From Paramecium sonneborni (lineage: Eukaryota > Ciliophora > Oligohymenophorea > Peniculida > Parameciidae), in assembly GCA_905182985.1 (NCBI GenBank), contig CAJJDN010000058.1:466039-530038 (forward strand): a DNA stretch of 64,000 bases, written 5' to 3'. The translations under genes were made by a program, and so were the position numbers. Below, piece after piece: positions 48,212 to 59,150 of the stretch. The notes under the pieces were generated by a model that was not told where the DNA came from, did not search any database, and was given only the letters and a program-made list of their open reading frames with translations. Numbering within the stretch: the first letter of the stretch is position 1; each line of letters opens with the position of its first letter.

Positions 48212-48622
48212 TAAAATTAAATATTAACTAATATTGAAATAAAAAAAACTTTAAATTATTATTAACAGTATAGTGATTCAAAATTTATTGTAATGTTGTA
48301 GACGTCAATCAAAAAGACACTTAATTTAAATTGAAATCTTTTCAATTCATTAAAAATAGAAATTATACTTAATGATATTTTATGATTAATAATTTATGTT
48401 TATTATATATTTTTTGTGATTTATATTATGATCTAATAGATGGAAAATACAATGTGAGATTCTTTAATATTTTTATTAAAAATTAAAACCATGAAATAAA
48501 TTCAAATGGGTTTATATTTATGCTTGTTCACTATGTAACTTTATTTTGTAAACATATTAGTCCAATAATGGGATAAAACAATGAAAAAGTTACAACAGAT
48601 TAGAATTCTAACGATAAAAATA
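48212..48622. other. Intergenic
   Basis: 411 bp. A plus-strand frame from 48513 (MLVHYVTLFCKHIS) is open for about 48 codons and could be an upstream exon or leader of the next gene. Otherwise nothing recognised. Confidence 0.4.
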
Positions 48623-48978
48623 ATGTATGTATTTATGCTTTTCTTGGAATTTTATAGGTTTGAAAATGGCAAGTTTATAATTCTTTTAATATTTTTGGCA
48701 TTAATTTTTCGTTATTTGTATACTAGAAAGGTCTTATAAAAAATTGGGGGTTTGATAATTAGTTTAAAAAATCTTTAAGAGAATAAAATATAATAAATTC
48801 CTGAGAATGATGAATAATATAAAAAAAGTAATTAAAAAAAATGAGTAAATTAGGTTCAATTGTTAAACAGTTGAAAAAAGTTGTGAAATTTTTGAAAAAC
48901 TTATTCAAAAGAACTCATGAATCATAGATAGATGTATCTAAAAAATACAGTTAATTTGATATGGAAGAATCAATTTGA
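48623..48978 (+). CDS. Small single-pass membrane protein, frame broken at an A8 run
   Basis: From ATG 48623 the frame reads MYVFMLFLEFYRFENGKF, a membrane helix IILLIFLALIFRYLY and a basic cytosolic part up to NQKK, then TGA at 48842. At the eight-A run 48834-48841 a second frame opens at ATG 48841 (MSKLGSIVKQLKKVVKFLKN) and runs to TGA 48976. One more A would fuse the two into about 119 residues with a plausible amphipathic basic tail. Either the run is undercalled, or two overlapping frames (ATGA overlap) exist. No family recognised. Confidence 0.5.
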
Positions 48979-49019
48979 AAATTTTACAATAACATATATT
49001 ATACACATAAACTTGATTA

Positions 49020-50098
49020 TCAATTCTTTCTTTTCTTTTTTTGATTTTTAGTATTATTATTATTGTTTATTTGAACTTCTTCTTTTTTTATTTTTTTAGA
49101 CTTTAAATCTTTTTTTTGTGTGACTTTTTATTTTAATAACTATGGTTATGCAGGAGGATCATTATCAGATTTAAAATTAGGGATTTAATCTAAAGGTTCT
49201 TCTTTATTTAAACAATTTTCACATTTGCATAAATCAGTACATTTTTAATTAATACTATAGCATTCACAATATTTCTTTTTGCATTCTGATTTTTTACAAT
49301 TGCATCCTTTTTTGGTTTCCTTGGTTAATTCTTTTTATGATTTGGGTTCTTGTAGAAATGTGATTAGATACCTGGAATGATTTATGGTAATTATCCATTG
49401 TTAGTAAGTATAGCAGAGAATGCTTCTGGATTTCTAAGTAAGGCTTCTTCAATAGCTTTAGATCTTTCATTTGGATTATCAATTCTATTTTTACATTCAG
49501 TACAATTACAACTCTGTGAACAAACCTAAGTATAAAATGTAATGATAACCCAATTATTGGCAAAGCATTCACAATATAATTTTAAACATTTACTTTTTTT
49601 ACAATTGCATTGAAAAGGAGAAACCTTTTAAAATTGAACAAGTTGATTAACTTTGGATTGAAGTTCTTTGGATAAAGTGTTTTGGTATTACGATGAATCA
49701 AAAGGAGGATAATAGAATGGAGGATATGGATGTCTATACCATGGAGGTGGATAGGGTATAGGATATTTCATATGCATATAAGGGTTATTTTGAGGATATT
49801 TAATTTATGGGGGGATTTATTAATAGTAATGATTGTATGGTTATCGAAATTGATCTTCTTCATCTGGTGCATCTCCTGCAGATAATTTTCGAAATGGATA
49901 TTTAGGTTTGTTTTTATCTTAGAATTCAGGTTCAGCAAGAAGATTAAAGTTTGAAATATTTTAAGGAGGATAGAGATAACATTGTTAGGGAGTGAATCTT
50001 GGAGATAATGAAGGAGGTTGTTATGGCCATTCTTAATCATAATAGTGGAGTTACTTATCAGCCTTATGTTCATTGGAATTATGATCATCTTAATTCAT
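49020..50098 (-). CDS. CXC-domain (tesmin/TSO1/LIN54-type) DNA-binding protein, 343 aa
   Basis: ATG 50096-50098. Introns 49526-49549 (24 nt) and 49349-49371 (23 nt) give 1,032 nt. The N-terminal 140 residues are Pro/Tyr-rich ([20 protein letters not shown]). Two Cys-rich CXC repeats follow: [20 protein letters not shown] then [13 protein letters not shown]; and [20 protein letters not shown] then [13 protein letters not shown], spaced by about 60 residues. This CRC arrangement binds DNA (the TTYGAA-like CHR element in LIN54) with zinc clusters. The C-terminus is Lys-rich ([10 protein letters not shown]). The 24-nt intron is in frame and stop-free; without removing it the first repeat would carry an extra VIITFYTQ between Cys residues, so splicing is supported by the domain. 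Confidence 0.93.
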
Positions 50099-50120
50099 AA
50101 TAATTAATTAAAAATTAATA

Positions 50121-51266
50121 ATGGCAAGAATCAATAAGGAAGAAGTTGATATGGATAATCCAGCATATGCATAATAAGATCCACATCTTAAAATTAATGA
50201 TGATGATGAAATGGGATTACCACCTTCATTTAGAAATCGTTACCCTAGAAGACCACCTCTATTTGATGGCTTATTAAATAATGTTAGAGCTGTTACTAAA
50301 AAAGTAGAACATATTAAAGGTTTTAAATTTGAAGTTGCAGGTGGATTATCAAATAATTTTCATTTAGCTCATTCATGGTTGATACCACCATCTGTAAATA
50401 TATCTTATATATCTTTAGAGCAAAGGTAAAGCACCAAATCCTAATCCAATGAAACAACCACCTGTTCCAAGTTATACTTTGGCTGCTTAATATTTGGGAG
50501 GCACTCTCAGAACACCTTATGATTAACCTACATATATTATGACAGGTAGATGGGATTCAACTGGAAAATTAGAAGCTGCTCTTATGAAGAAGATAAATGA
50601 GATTTTCAATCTTAGGTAAACTTTTTATATTCTATTAAAAATTTAAGATTTAGCGCTTTTTATTTAAATTCTGATCCTTTAAATGCTCAAATTCATTTTG
50701 ATTGCGATATAAATGGTGAAGATTATGTTCATTCTATTAAAATGGGTACAGGACTCTATAGTTTTAATATGATGCAAACTATTGGAAATAGATTTGTATT
50801 AGGATATGAAATGATGACTCTAGTATCTTATTATAACAATTTTTAAGACTGAAAGAAATCTTTCATTTATGAATTATGCCTTAAAGTATGGTATCAACAA
50901 GAATTAGATATTTTTCACTTAATATGTTGGAGCTGCTGATTCATTAATCATGGCTTATTATCACAAAGTAAAAAATTCGAATCGAAAAATAGTTGTTAGA
51001 TAAAGCATTTTTCATGTCAGAATTAGAATATTCAAATTAAAATGGAGAATCAAAAACTATTATTGTAATAAATATATTTATAATTTTAGGGTTATAGATA
51101 GAAATTTGCCCAATCAGAAGTTATTGTGACTCTCAATTCAAAAATGAAATTCAGCTCTGCTTTAACACTTTAAGGATTTGCTTATTAATTAAAATTATGT
51201 GCTATTGCAGATTATCATAAAGATAGCTATAAATTTGGATATGGAATAGCAATGGGTTAAATTTGA
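50121..51266 (+). CDS. TOM40: TOM40, mitochondrial outer-membrane translocase pore
   Basis: 337 residues in six exons; introns 50394-50418, 50616-50647, 50823-50847, 50968-50992 and 51065-51089 (25, 32, 25, 25, 25 nt) give 1,014 nt, exactly 338 codons. Porin-3 family beta-barrel forming the import channel for nuclear-encoded mitochondrial proteins. Family features: PPLFDGLLNNVRAVTKKVEH, GFKFEVAGGLSNNFHLAHSW, YTLAAQYLGGTLRTPYDQPT, MTGRWDSTGKLEAAL, GNRFVLGYEMMTL, TIIGYRQKFAQSEVIVTLN and a C-terminal strand KFGYGIAMGQI with a hydrophobic sorting-type end. Length matches other TOM40 proteins. It starts only 22 bp from the start of the divergent CXC gene. Confidence 0.94.
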
Positions 51267-51292
51267 TAACTAGTATATTAATCAAAAATAAT

Positions 51293-52432
51293 TCATCTTA
51301 AATTTTTACTAAGGCTTTTTGATAAAGTTTCTTAAATTCTTTTGTTTAAATTAATTAGTTTTTAATCTAAACCATCTCCCTTCTAACTGTTAATCTTTAT
51401 TTCTATATTTTCTTGGTTGTTATTATTGGCATCTACACTTTTTGTACATTTCTGATGGTTTACTTATTATACAATATTCGACTATTATTCTGATAATCCT
51501 ACTTATTTCTCTTTATTTTATTATAGAACCTATTAAAATTCTACCCAATCAGGCCTTTTTTCATTATCTAATTCAATCATTTATCTTAAAACATTCTCAA
51601 CTCTTCCAGGATATAATTTCCCCATCTTTTACATGTGTTCCTCCAATTGATCAACTTATAAAACTCCTTAATTATATAATTCTTGACAATCTTTTAATAA
51701 TGCCAATGACAAAATAATCATACTAAGTTAATTAAATTATATATATTACCCAAGACCAAAAACATCATTCTTAAATCTATTACACTTTTAATTGCTTCCA
51801 TTTTCAGATGGTTAAAATTGATTATAAAATAAATGTGGTGCTTTTGCTCTAAATGGACTAACATCTTGTACTCTATACAATAAGTATTCCTCATCAAAAT
51901 ATATTGACTCAAGATTCAAAGCAGAATGGGATATTCCTTTCTTTTATAAGAATAATAATGCATCTGATAGACCAGAGATCATTTTCCAAATTTCATCCTC
52001 TGGAACATACTCATTACTTTATTATCTTTTTTCTATTAATTATTTCACATCTAATGGTAAATATTCATAATAGATTTTAAATTCTTTTGATTGAGCATAT
52101 TTGTCACTTACATCTTAAAAGAATAAAAAGCAAATTAAATTTGGATGTCTCCATTTTGTTCTCTCTTAAATTGCACCTATTTCTGCTTAACTTATTATAT
52201 TTGTCCAACAGCATAAGTATTTTGCAAATGGATCTACTCTATATATTGCTGATGTTGAGGTTATGTCTATTACGTGAATCAGCGAAGTATATGCTGATAA
52301 CATATAATCTTTTGGATTCTCATTAGGTAATCTCTATCTTGGAGCATCTTGAACAACAGGATTGTAAGATTATGTTATTTTGTTCATTGGATAGTTTTAT
52401 TTCTACTATCCACCACCAAATTCAGAGTACAT
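51293..52432 (-). CDS. Pseudokinase without HRD and DFG residues, 370 aa
   Basis: ATG 52430-52432, TGA 51293-51295; one 27-nt intron at 51723-51749. The sequence follows a kinase fold: RTKWRHPNLICFLFFQD (residues 91-107), YYEYLPLDVKQLI, ISGLSDALLFLQKKGISHS then ALNLESIYF (HRDLKxxN replaced, with Ala171 at the catalytic Asp), RVQDVSPF in place of DFG, KAPHLFYNQ near APE, KNDVFGLGMIIL for DxWSxG, and NEKRPDWVEFQQVL in the last helix. With the catalytic Asp, and apparently the VAIK Lys, missing, it cannot phosphorylate by the normal mechanism. The C-terminal 90 residues are Gln/Asn/Lys-rich. It converges with TOM40, 26 bp apart. The intron is of 3n length without stop, and its removal restores the usual DVFGLGMII motif. 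Confidence 0.8.
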
Positions 52433-53010
52433 TCTTTTCTGTTAAATTTATTTCTAATATTCAAATTTATATTAATCATGTTTAAATATTTAAGTCAAAA
52501 AATCTGCACACAAATTAAAATATTATTTCTTTTATAACTCTATTCTGATTTTATAACTTACTATAATTTGTGAATGCCTTACTATCAATTACAGAAAACT
52601 TTACTTTTAAAAATTTTAATGCTAAATAATTATAAATTCATTTAAGTTCTAGATACCCTTAATAGTTTTTATTTACAATAAAATTAAATTATCAACTTAA
52701 TTCATTATTAAGCATCATAAGTCAAAGAAATGTTAATTTTAAAATTGATAAAATTATTAAATTATCACTATCATTAATAAATTTTACACAAATTTTGTAA
52801 AATTAAATATTAAGATCTAACATTACATTAATATAAAAGTCAATAAGATTTTATTTGTTTAATTATTTTTAATATTAACATTTAATATTAAAGATAAAAT
52901 ATTTTTACCTCTAATTTGCAATTCTTATATTTAGATTTTTTCTTCAAATAGAGTTGGATTATATTATGTAATAATGAAATATTATAATTAAAAAATGAGA
53001 AAATACGTGT
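52433..53010. other. Intergenic, very AT-rich
   Basis: About 580 bp upstream of the pseudokinase gene. Runs of A and T and no supported frame. Confidence 0.55.
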
Positions 53011-53184
53011 ATGTCTTGTAGGTTTTATTGTTTTGAACCAAAAGGTTTTATAGCAACCATATTTCTAATAAATCAAGATATAATTTTGCTAATGGAAACA
53101 GCAGATGAAATATTTGAAATAAAAACATGTGATTGTATAAATTAATATGGAGTTTTGAAATTTTATAATGCATTGTAGTATTGA
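53011..53184 (+). CDS. Short hypothetical frame, 57 aa
   Basis: ATG 53011, TGA 53182. The peptide (MSCRFYCFEPKGFIATIFLI, then METADEIFEIKTCDC) has balanced composition and looks like a piece of a folded protein, but no exon can be attached on either side. It may be a gene remnant. Confidence 0.3.
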
Positions 53185-53360
53185 GAGAAGAAAAATAGAC
53201 CATTTATTATTTTCATTAAAACTCTAATCCAATATTTAATTTCAAATAGAAGATCGGAACTTTAATAATTAATATATCGTTTGTAAATGCCATATATAAA
53301 ATAAATGAAAAAAAATATATATAAAGGTGTATTTAAAAGCGATTTTTCTGAATTATAAAT

Positions 53361-53534
53361 ATGGCTTCTCTATCTGACAAATTGTGGCAAAATATTTTTT
53401 AAATTAAAAATTTTTTTCAGTTTTCTTAAATTGGAATGCAAAAGTAAAAGTTTTTAGTTGTAGATGATAAAAAGTCAAACTTTCCTTTTCGACATGTAAA
53501 ATAGGTCAAAGAACTACAGTGTCTTAATAATTGA
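53361..53534 (+). CDS. Short hypothetical frame, 57 aa
   Basis: ATG 53361, TGA 53532: MASLSDKLWQNIFQ at the start, FLVVDDKKSNFPFRHVKQV in the middle. Similar quality to the frame at 53011. Real but unrecognised small protein, or chance in AT-rich DNA where TGA is rare. Confidence 0.25.
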
Positions 53535-54143
53535 AAATATATTTATTATTTTTGTAAAACAAGGATAAATTTAAATTAAAATAAATTTTAAAATGGATTG
53601 AAAAAACATTGACAATTCTTTTTTTCAAAAATATTTATTTATTCTAGCTTTTTTTTTGGATAATTTATCAAAAAGGCTTAAATTAATTGTAAAAATTAAT
53701 TTTATTTAATAGGTTTGTTCATGATTTGTATTATTTCTCCAAAAATTGATAACAGATTTTTCAATTTTGAGAAGGGATTTAATTTTTTTGATATTTTTTT
53801 ATTCTAATTTAATCTATTTTTAAATTAGATTTGTATCAAAATGAATATAAGTTTTGGAATGTTAAAATAAAAATTTTAATTATTTGATTTAAACTTCCTT
53901 CATTGGGTATAAACGATTATTAGCTCTCAATGCAAATTAGTAAATTTTATATGTTATTCTATCATTATCTAAAATTTTATAATAAAGTTATGTTATTTTT
54001 AATAACTGCCTGATTTTATAAATTATATTTTTGAGGAATTATAACAGAATTTTTTTAATTCAATTCTTATTAAATGTCTTTTTAATTAAATTTTTTTGAA
54101 CCAAAATCTTTATGTATGATTAAATGACATTTGTAATTAATTT
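53535..54143. other. Intergenic, homopolymer-rich
   Basis: About 600 bp with many T and A runs. No coding signal or regulatory motif recognised. Confidence 0.55.
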
Positions 54144-54716
54144 ATGCAAGAAACTAAAACATAAAAATTAAGAGGTTTTAGAGATATAATAATTCCAAAA
54201 AAAGCCCAAAAAAGTCATAGTATTCAAAAAAGCTGCTAGAATAGATTCTTTATAATAGAAGGAATAAAAATGTTGAATCAAACAAATAAATTTAAACAAT
54301 AAAAAGAATGTGAGTCTTAAAGATTAAGAAGAAATTAATTTTTTAATTTGTTTAAACAACAAAAAAATTCATTAAAGATAGATAATGGAAAAACAATAAA
54401 CAATACATATTTCACAAGAAAGAATTATACTCAATAAAAACCCTCTGTTTTAAATTTTGAGTTTTCATTAGATTAGAATGTCTTTAGAAATCAATCTATT
54501 GATACAAATACAAATAGGAAATCTTAGAGGTATAAATAGAAGAGAAGAGATTCTGAAATGACTGAAAGAGAAAGATTCTATACTGTATAATTTACTACAA
54601 AATCTGAAGGAAAATATTAAACTAGAAATCATTTTGAATTGAATGTTCTGAAATACTAAAAGTTACAGAATTCTCTTTAATTGAGTAGTGATTGCAAACA
54701 AAAATATCAAATATGA
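54144..54716 (+). CDS. Basic hypothetical protein, 190 aa
   Basis: Single exon of 191 codons, ATG 54144, TGA 54714. Strongly basic, Gln/Asn/Lys/Ser-rich and without hydrophobic segments: KKAQKSHSIQKSCQNRFF, NTYFTRKNYTQQKPSVLNF, FSLDQNVFRNQS, QRYKQKRRDSEMTERER. Such composition suggests a disordered, possibly nuclear or phosphorylated protein. No family recognised. Confidence 0.6.
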
Positions 54717-55379
54717 AAATAGAAAAAGCATATGGTTTATATAATTTTAAGAAGATTGTATTGATACTATGTTTCATATTACCATGTCTTTCTTACACAA
54801 TATAACAATGAAATATTATTCAAAGAAAGTAAAAATTTCAACAATAGTATTTGCTCTTTTTTCTATTTTCAATCAAATTTTCTATATTATATATTATATA
54901 TTATTTTTAAATATAAAAATAAATAATGAATTGAAATTGAATGTATAGATTTAAAAAATTCAATTTATTGAATTCTTGATATAGATTGAACCTAATTGAT
55001 TTAAAATAATTTGTAATCATTTTTACACTCATCATAAACATTATATTACTTTTTAAATTAATAAACGATCAAGAACACTTTAATCTAAATTTATATCTTC
55101 ATTTAAATTAGATGAATTTGATTAATTAGTTAGAGAGGGAGACTACTATTGATCTAAAGAATGTTAGTTAATTCTTAATGGATAGCTTAAAATGTTTGAG
55201 AAGAAAATGCTTTTTTTATGGAATTTTAAGAAAAGTATTAGCTGAATCGTTTTATTAAATATCACATTTAGAATCGACAGAATAATTATTCTTAATAGTT
55301 ATATCTTTTTAAGATCTTAAAAGGATATTTCGTTATTTGTGACTATTTTTCAGCATATTTAATCTAGGCATATTTTTTC
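54717..55379. other. Intergenic or decayed 3' part of the kinase region
   Basis: About 660 bp. Minus-strand fragments near 55400 still recall a kinase C-terminal end (AFKYSWF, cf. AxxHPWF), but downstream I see no continuous frame. Confidence 0.35.
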
Positions 55380-56170
55380 TGATAGCTAATTTTCTAAGTG
55401 ATTTTTTTCTGGTTTGATCATCATCAATTAATCAAAAACCATGAATATTTAAAGGCAGTATCAGAGTAAATATCCCATATATTTATTATCGTTATATTTT
55501 TGATCTTTTGTTTCTTCAAAACTTATCAAATAGATCTTTGAAAAATTCAAGAGCTGCATCATCTTTGATTTTTTCAATTAAATCATTTAAACTAAAATAT
55601 TAATTGAATAATTTACTAATCAAATATAAATGTTAATTATTCAGACAACATTTAATATATAATTCAATCTGTACTTCACATATCAACCATTTAACTTAAA
55701 TATATATTCGAATAATTAATTATAACTTTCTCCTCAAAATCTGTCAGAAGCAGAAAATTCAATAGTTCCAGTATAAGTCCACATTTCAATTTCCTCTCTA
55801 TCCTTAAAATCTCCAAATTCTTTATAAACATTACTAAATTTACTTACAATTAAAATCTGTAACTTTGATCTAATTTTTATCAATTGAATTTATATAAATA
55901 CTTTCATATGATAAAATATTATTTGGTTTCAAATCTCTATGGCAAATACCATTTCTATGCATATATTCTATTGCACTTTATAACTACTTAAATACATCAC
56001 TTTTCCACTTCACTTTTTCTATGTTACTTAGAATCTTTATGGTAATCTTTAAATTTCAAAAATTGTAGATTCACTAAGTAATATTTAAGACAATTAATCT
56101 ATCATAATACAGTAATATTTAATTTATAAATTCGTTACAGGGCATTTAGAGAGTATTAATTATATGTTAA
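55380..56170 (-). pseudogene. Protein kinase, apparently disrupted
   Basis: Minus-strand kinase pieces in the right order: a hinge-like IKYYCIMIDQL; after a 20-nt intron (near 56000-56020) SAIEYMHRNGICHRDLKPNN, an intact HRDLKPNN loop; KVTDFN, where DFG reads DFN; then in a frame shifted by one the activation segment GDFKDREEIEMWTYTGTIEF; and further on AFKYSWF. Between KVTDFN and the activation segment, and again after SASDRF (TGA), no GT-AG intron restores the frame. No glycine loop or start codon was found upstream to 56380. It is therefore either a pseudogene or a gene with several sequence errors. The DFN at the metal site would in any case be unusual. Confidence 0.5.
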
Positions 56171-56384
56171 TGCAATTATTCAGCATTAAAATAACTAATA
56201 TATTTTATAGATTAACTTTAAATTGAATTATAATAATATTAAAATATTAAAAATAAAGTTTCTATTAAATCAAATCAAGGTTAAATTAAATATTTTAAAG
56301 AGATATATACTCAATCGAGCTCTTTTAATAATATAAATAAATAATTTAATTTTCTAATATTAATTTATAATTTACTTACTTCAA

Positions 56385-57115
56385 ATGGAAATGGAATTAA
56401 ACACAGATCCAATAGTTTTATAAAATTCAACTACATTTTCTTTGAGGTAATGATTTTAACAATCACATAGTGAGTTTAAACCTAAATATTCTCAAGTAAT
56501 TTATTCTGGATCGCAAGTAGCCATATAAAAAGCAAATGAGATCAATTAGGTTAATAAAGATAATACCAATTCAATTGATAACAATAAATAAAAATAAGCT
56601 CCATTAATAGAGAAAGAAATAGAATATAGAAAAATATTTTCAAGGTATAATTTAGAGTTTTTTAAGATTTGCTGTGACAAATGTGATATTTGGGATTTAT
56701 TAGCTAATTATTTTAATTTTTAAAGGAATATTATTGCTTGACAATAGTAAAGTTATAGGATTAATTTTATTACTTGTAAGGTAAAAAATATTATCAAATT
56801 AGTTATTCATTATGGGGAATCACATTTTGCATAGCTCTTAAAACATTTAAAGATTAAAAATCTTCATAACTAATAATCTATCAATCAAATTTATTTGTAA
56901 TAGGAATTATAGATTGTTATGTATAATCCTTAATATTTTCAATGTTGGAAAATGCAAATTTATTTTCTGCATTTTTTTATACAATTATTTGGATAGCAAC
57001 ATTAGTATTTTTACTAATATTATTTTTTTAATGTAAAAAATCAAAAGACATAATAATTGTAATAAAATACTTAAAACTCGAATATCTTTAGCATTCTTCA
57101 GATACCAATGTTTGA
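56385..57115 (+). CDS. Four-helix membrane protein, 220 aa
   Basis: Introns 56447-56470 (24 nt), 56645-56666 (22 nt) and 56781-56802 (22 nt) give 663 nt, 221 codons. A hydrophilic N-terminus (TDPIVLQNSTTFSLSEFKPK, residues 8-27, then Lys/Asn/Gln-rich) precedes membrane helices VTNVIFGIYQLIILIFKGIL, VIGLILLLV, SNLFVIGIIDCYV and FYTIIWIATLVFLLILFF. A short Cys/Lys tail ends HSSDTNV. The 24-nt intron contains an in-frame TGA, so retention would be stopped. Looks like a small tetraspan protein; family not recognised. Confidence 0.75.
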
Positions 57116-57167
57116 AAATTATGAATTAAATTATGAGAAATTAATTTACTAAATTTATATTAAAATC

Positions 57168-58470
57168 TCAAAAATATCCTTTGACTTCAGAAAGCTTTCC
57201 TTAAGACATAAGACGTTTTCTATCATAATTTTCCTCTATAATTTCTTCATTTTATTAAGTTTCTGGTTTAGTTGGAATTTTCATGATATATTTTTCGTAA
57301 TTAGAATTGCTACTAAACCTTACATAAGGAAACGAATTTTTATGAGATTGAGATCTTAATTAAATAATTTCTTATTCAAGCACATTTTTGCCAACAACTT
57401 CGAGATTTCCAATGTCATCAGGGACTGTTGGTATTAATTTCATAATAAGATCAGAGTTTTCAGAAAGCTTTTTATTTAAAGCAGATTGAGAGGTGAAAGT
57501 ACTAAAAGGTTTGAAATCAAGTTAACTTAAAGAAGATCTTCTAACAATTTCTATTTGTGGAGATTTAGGATTGCCATAGATCTAATGATTTTTTTCAAAT
57601 AAATCTACGAAAGTCTTGGGTTTAATATTCGAGTCTTTTTTTCTTAATCCGAGACGCTAATAGTATATGATATTATATTTATACCCAAAATTCATTACCT
57701 TATTTTTCTTCTATTGGAGTTAAAGCATCTAATACTCTTTTCATTTCTTCTTTCATTCTATGTTATTCAATTCTATCTAAAAGAGATTGACCTGGTAATC
57801 TTTATATTTTAGATTCTATTTTTATTTTAGTTAAATCCCAATCTTATTATACTTAATCAAATGTTTCAATAACTCTTTCACATTTACTCATTTTTAAAGA
57901 TTCACCTTTAGACATACGACTTTATAATTATCTTGTTTTTTTATCGTTCTTAATTTAATTTATATAAATAGATACATACTTCTATTTTATTTTTTTCAAT
58001 TCTTTATTAGATTTATTAAATTTGTTCTTAAACTTAATCTTCATTTAAAACTAATTCTTAAAAGTCTTTAGTTTTAACTTTATTTTTTTTAGATTAAAAA
58101 TCTTTGCTTGATTATTCTATGGCTACGTAAACGATAATAAAATACCTTTAGAACTGAAAATCACTCTTTCTGTTTGGTCATTTTATTATTAAGTAGAAGG
58201 AGTTGCTTATGAATTTGCAGTAACCCTTATTTATGCAGGTTTTCTGTTTTATTATTAGCTTCTTGATTTTTCAGCTAAGAATTATTAAACACTTCCAACA
58301 ACAGTATATTTAACAATGTTTCCTTTAGAATCTTACCTTGGTCCTTTTTCATGATCAGGTATTTTATCTAATAATTCTTTTGATCCACTAAAGAAATTTG
58401 AATGTGCTGCTTCAACAGCTACAGGAGATACATGAGTTAGATATTAAGGTCTGACTCTAAAAAGATTCAT
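57168..58470 (-). CDS. Hypothetical protein, 406 aa
   Basis: ATG 58468-58470; introns of 23 nt (near 58123-58145), 31 nt (near 57947-57977) and 28 nt (near 57659-57686); 1,221 nt, 407 codons; TGA 57168-57170. N-terminus: MNLFRVRPQYLTHVSPVAVE and HEKGPRQDSKGNIVKYTVVG, an ordered-looking segment. The middle is Gln/Lys-rich coiled coil; later come RLGLRKKDSNIKPKTFVDLF, IVRRSSLSQLDFKPF (possible phosphosites) and IMKLIPTVPDDIGNLEVVG. No membrane helix and no named domain. The similar style of small, Pro-containing motifs is seen in ciliary proteins, but this is only an impression. Confidence 0.72.
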
Positions 58471-58533
58471 TGTACTATCCTTACTCTCAATACCAAATTA
58501 GTTAAATTTTTTTTACATTTTTATTTATATATT

Positions 58534-59109
58534 ATGTAACATCCAAGATCAATTTCAGCTCATTATAATACTTGTAATTCTTAGTATGGAAATGGATGGT
58601 TATTGCATGAAGGGAAACAATAAGTTAAATTAGATTAAATACCAGTTCCTACATATGCTGAAATTGTTAGAAATATGCAAGTATATGCAATTTCTATATT
58701 TTTGTAAAGGATTTTAGAAGAGCTGAAAAACTAATTAAAAATAAATTAGTGGCCTAGCAATTTGGTTTAGAGAAACAATCATAAGAGATAGAAAAAGAAA
58801 TATAAAAAAGGAAAATTGATAATAAAGTACCTCCAAAACCATTTCCAGTTAGAGAAAATGAATATACTAAACCTACTTAAGGAATTAATGTTGGTATCAC
58901 AGTTTTGTTATATGATAGGATCACCTATTTATGAAACTTAGAATATGTTATATGGACAATTAAATCCAACAAAATTTGAATTAATTGAAAAATTTTATCC
59001 AAGAGAAGCTAAATTCACATAAGGATTCCTTGGACATAATTATAAATTTGATGGACTTAATACTAGTGTTGCATTTTCAAAAACTCATAAAGCATTAGAT
59101 GAATACTGA
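58534..59109 (+). CDS. Hypothetical protein, 173 aa
   Basis: Introns near 58678-58706 (29 nt) and 58894-58918 (25 nt) give 522 nt, 174 codons. The protein starts MQHPRSISAHYNTCNSQYGN and has an amphipathic basic helix (KLIKNKLVAQQFGLEKQSQE), a Pro-rich linker (PPKPFPVRENEYTKP) and a C-terminal SPIYETQNMLYGQLNPTKFE, then FYPREAKFTQGF and FLGHNYKFDG. The compact size and repeated NxYG/FxG turns resemble microtubule-inner or other axonemal small proteins, which is an untested analogy. It starts 63 bp from the divergent start of the 406-aa gene. Confidence 0.72.
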
Positions 59110-59150
59110 ATTTCAATTATAATTTTATTTATTAGTCATAATATATATAA

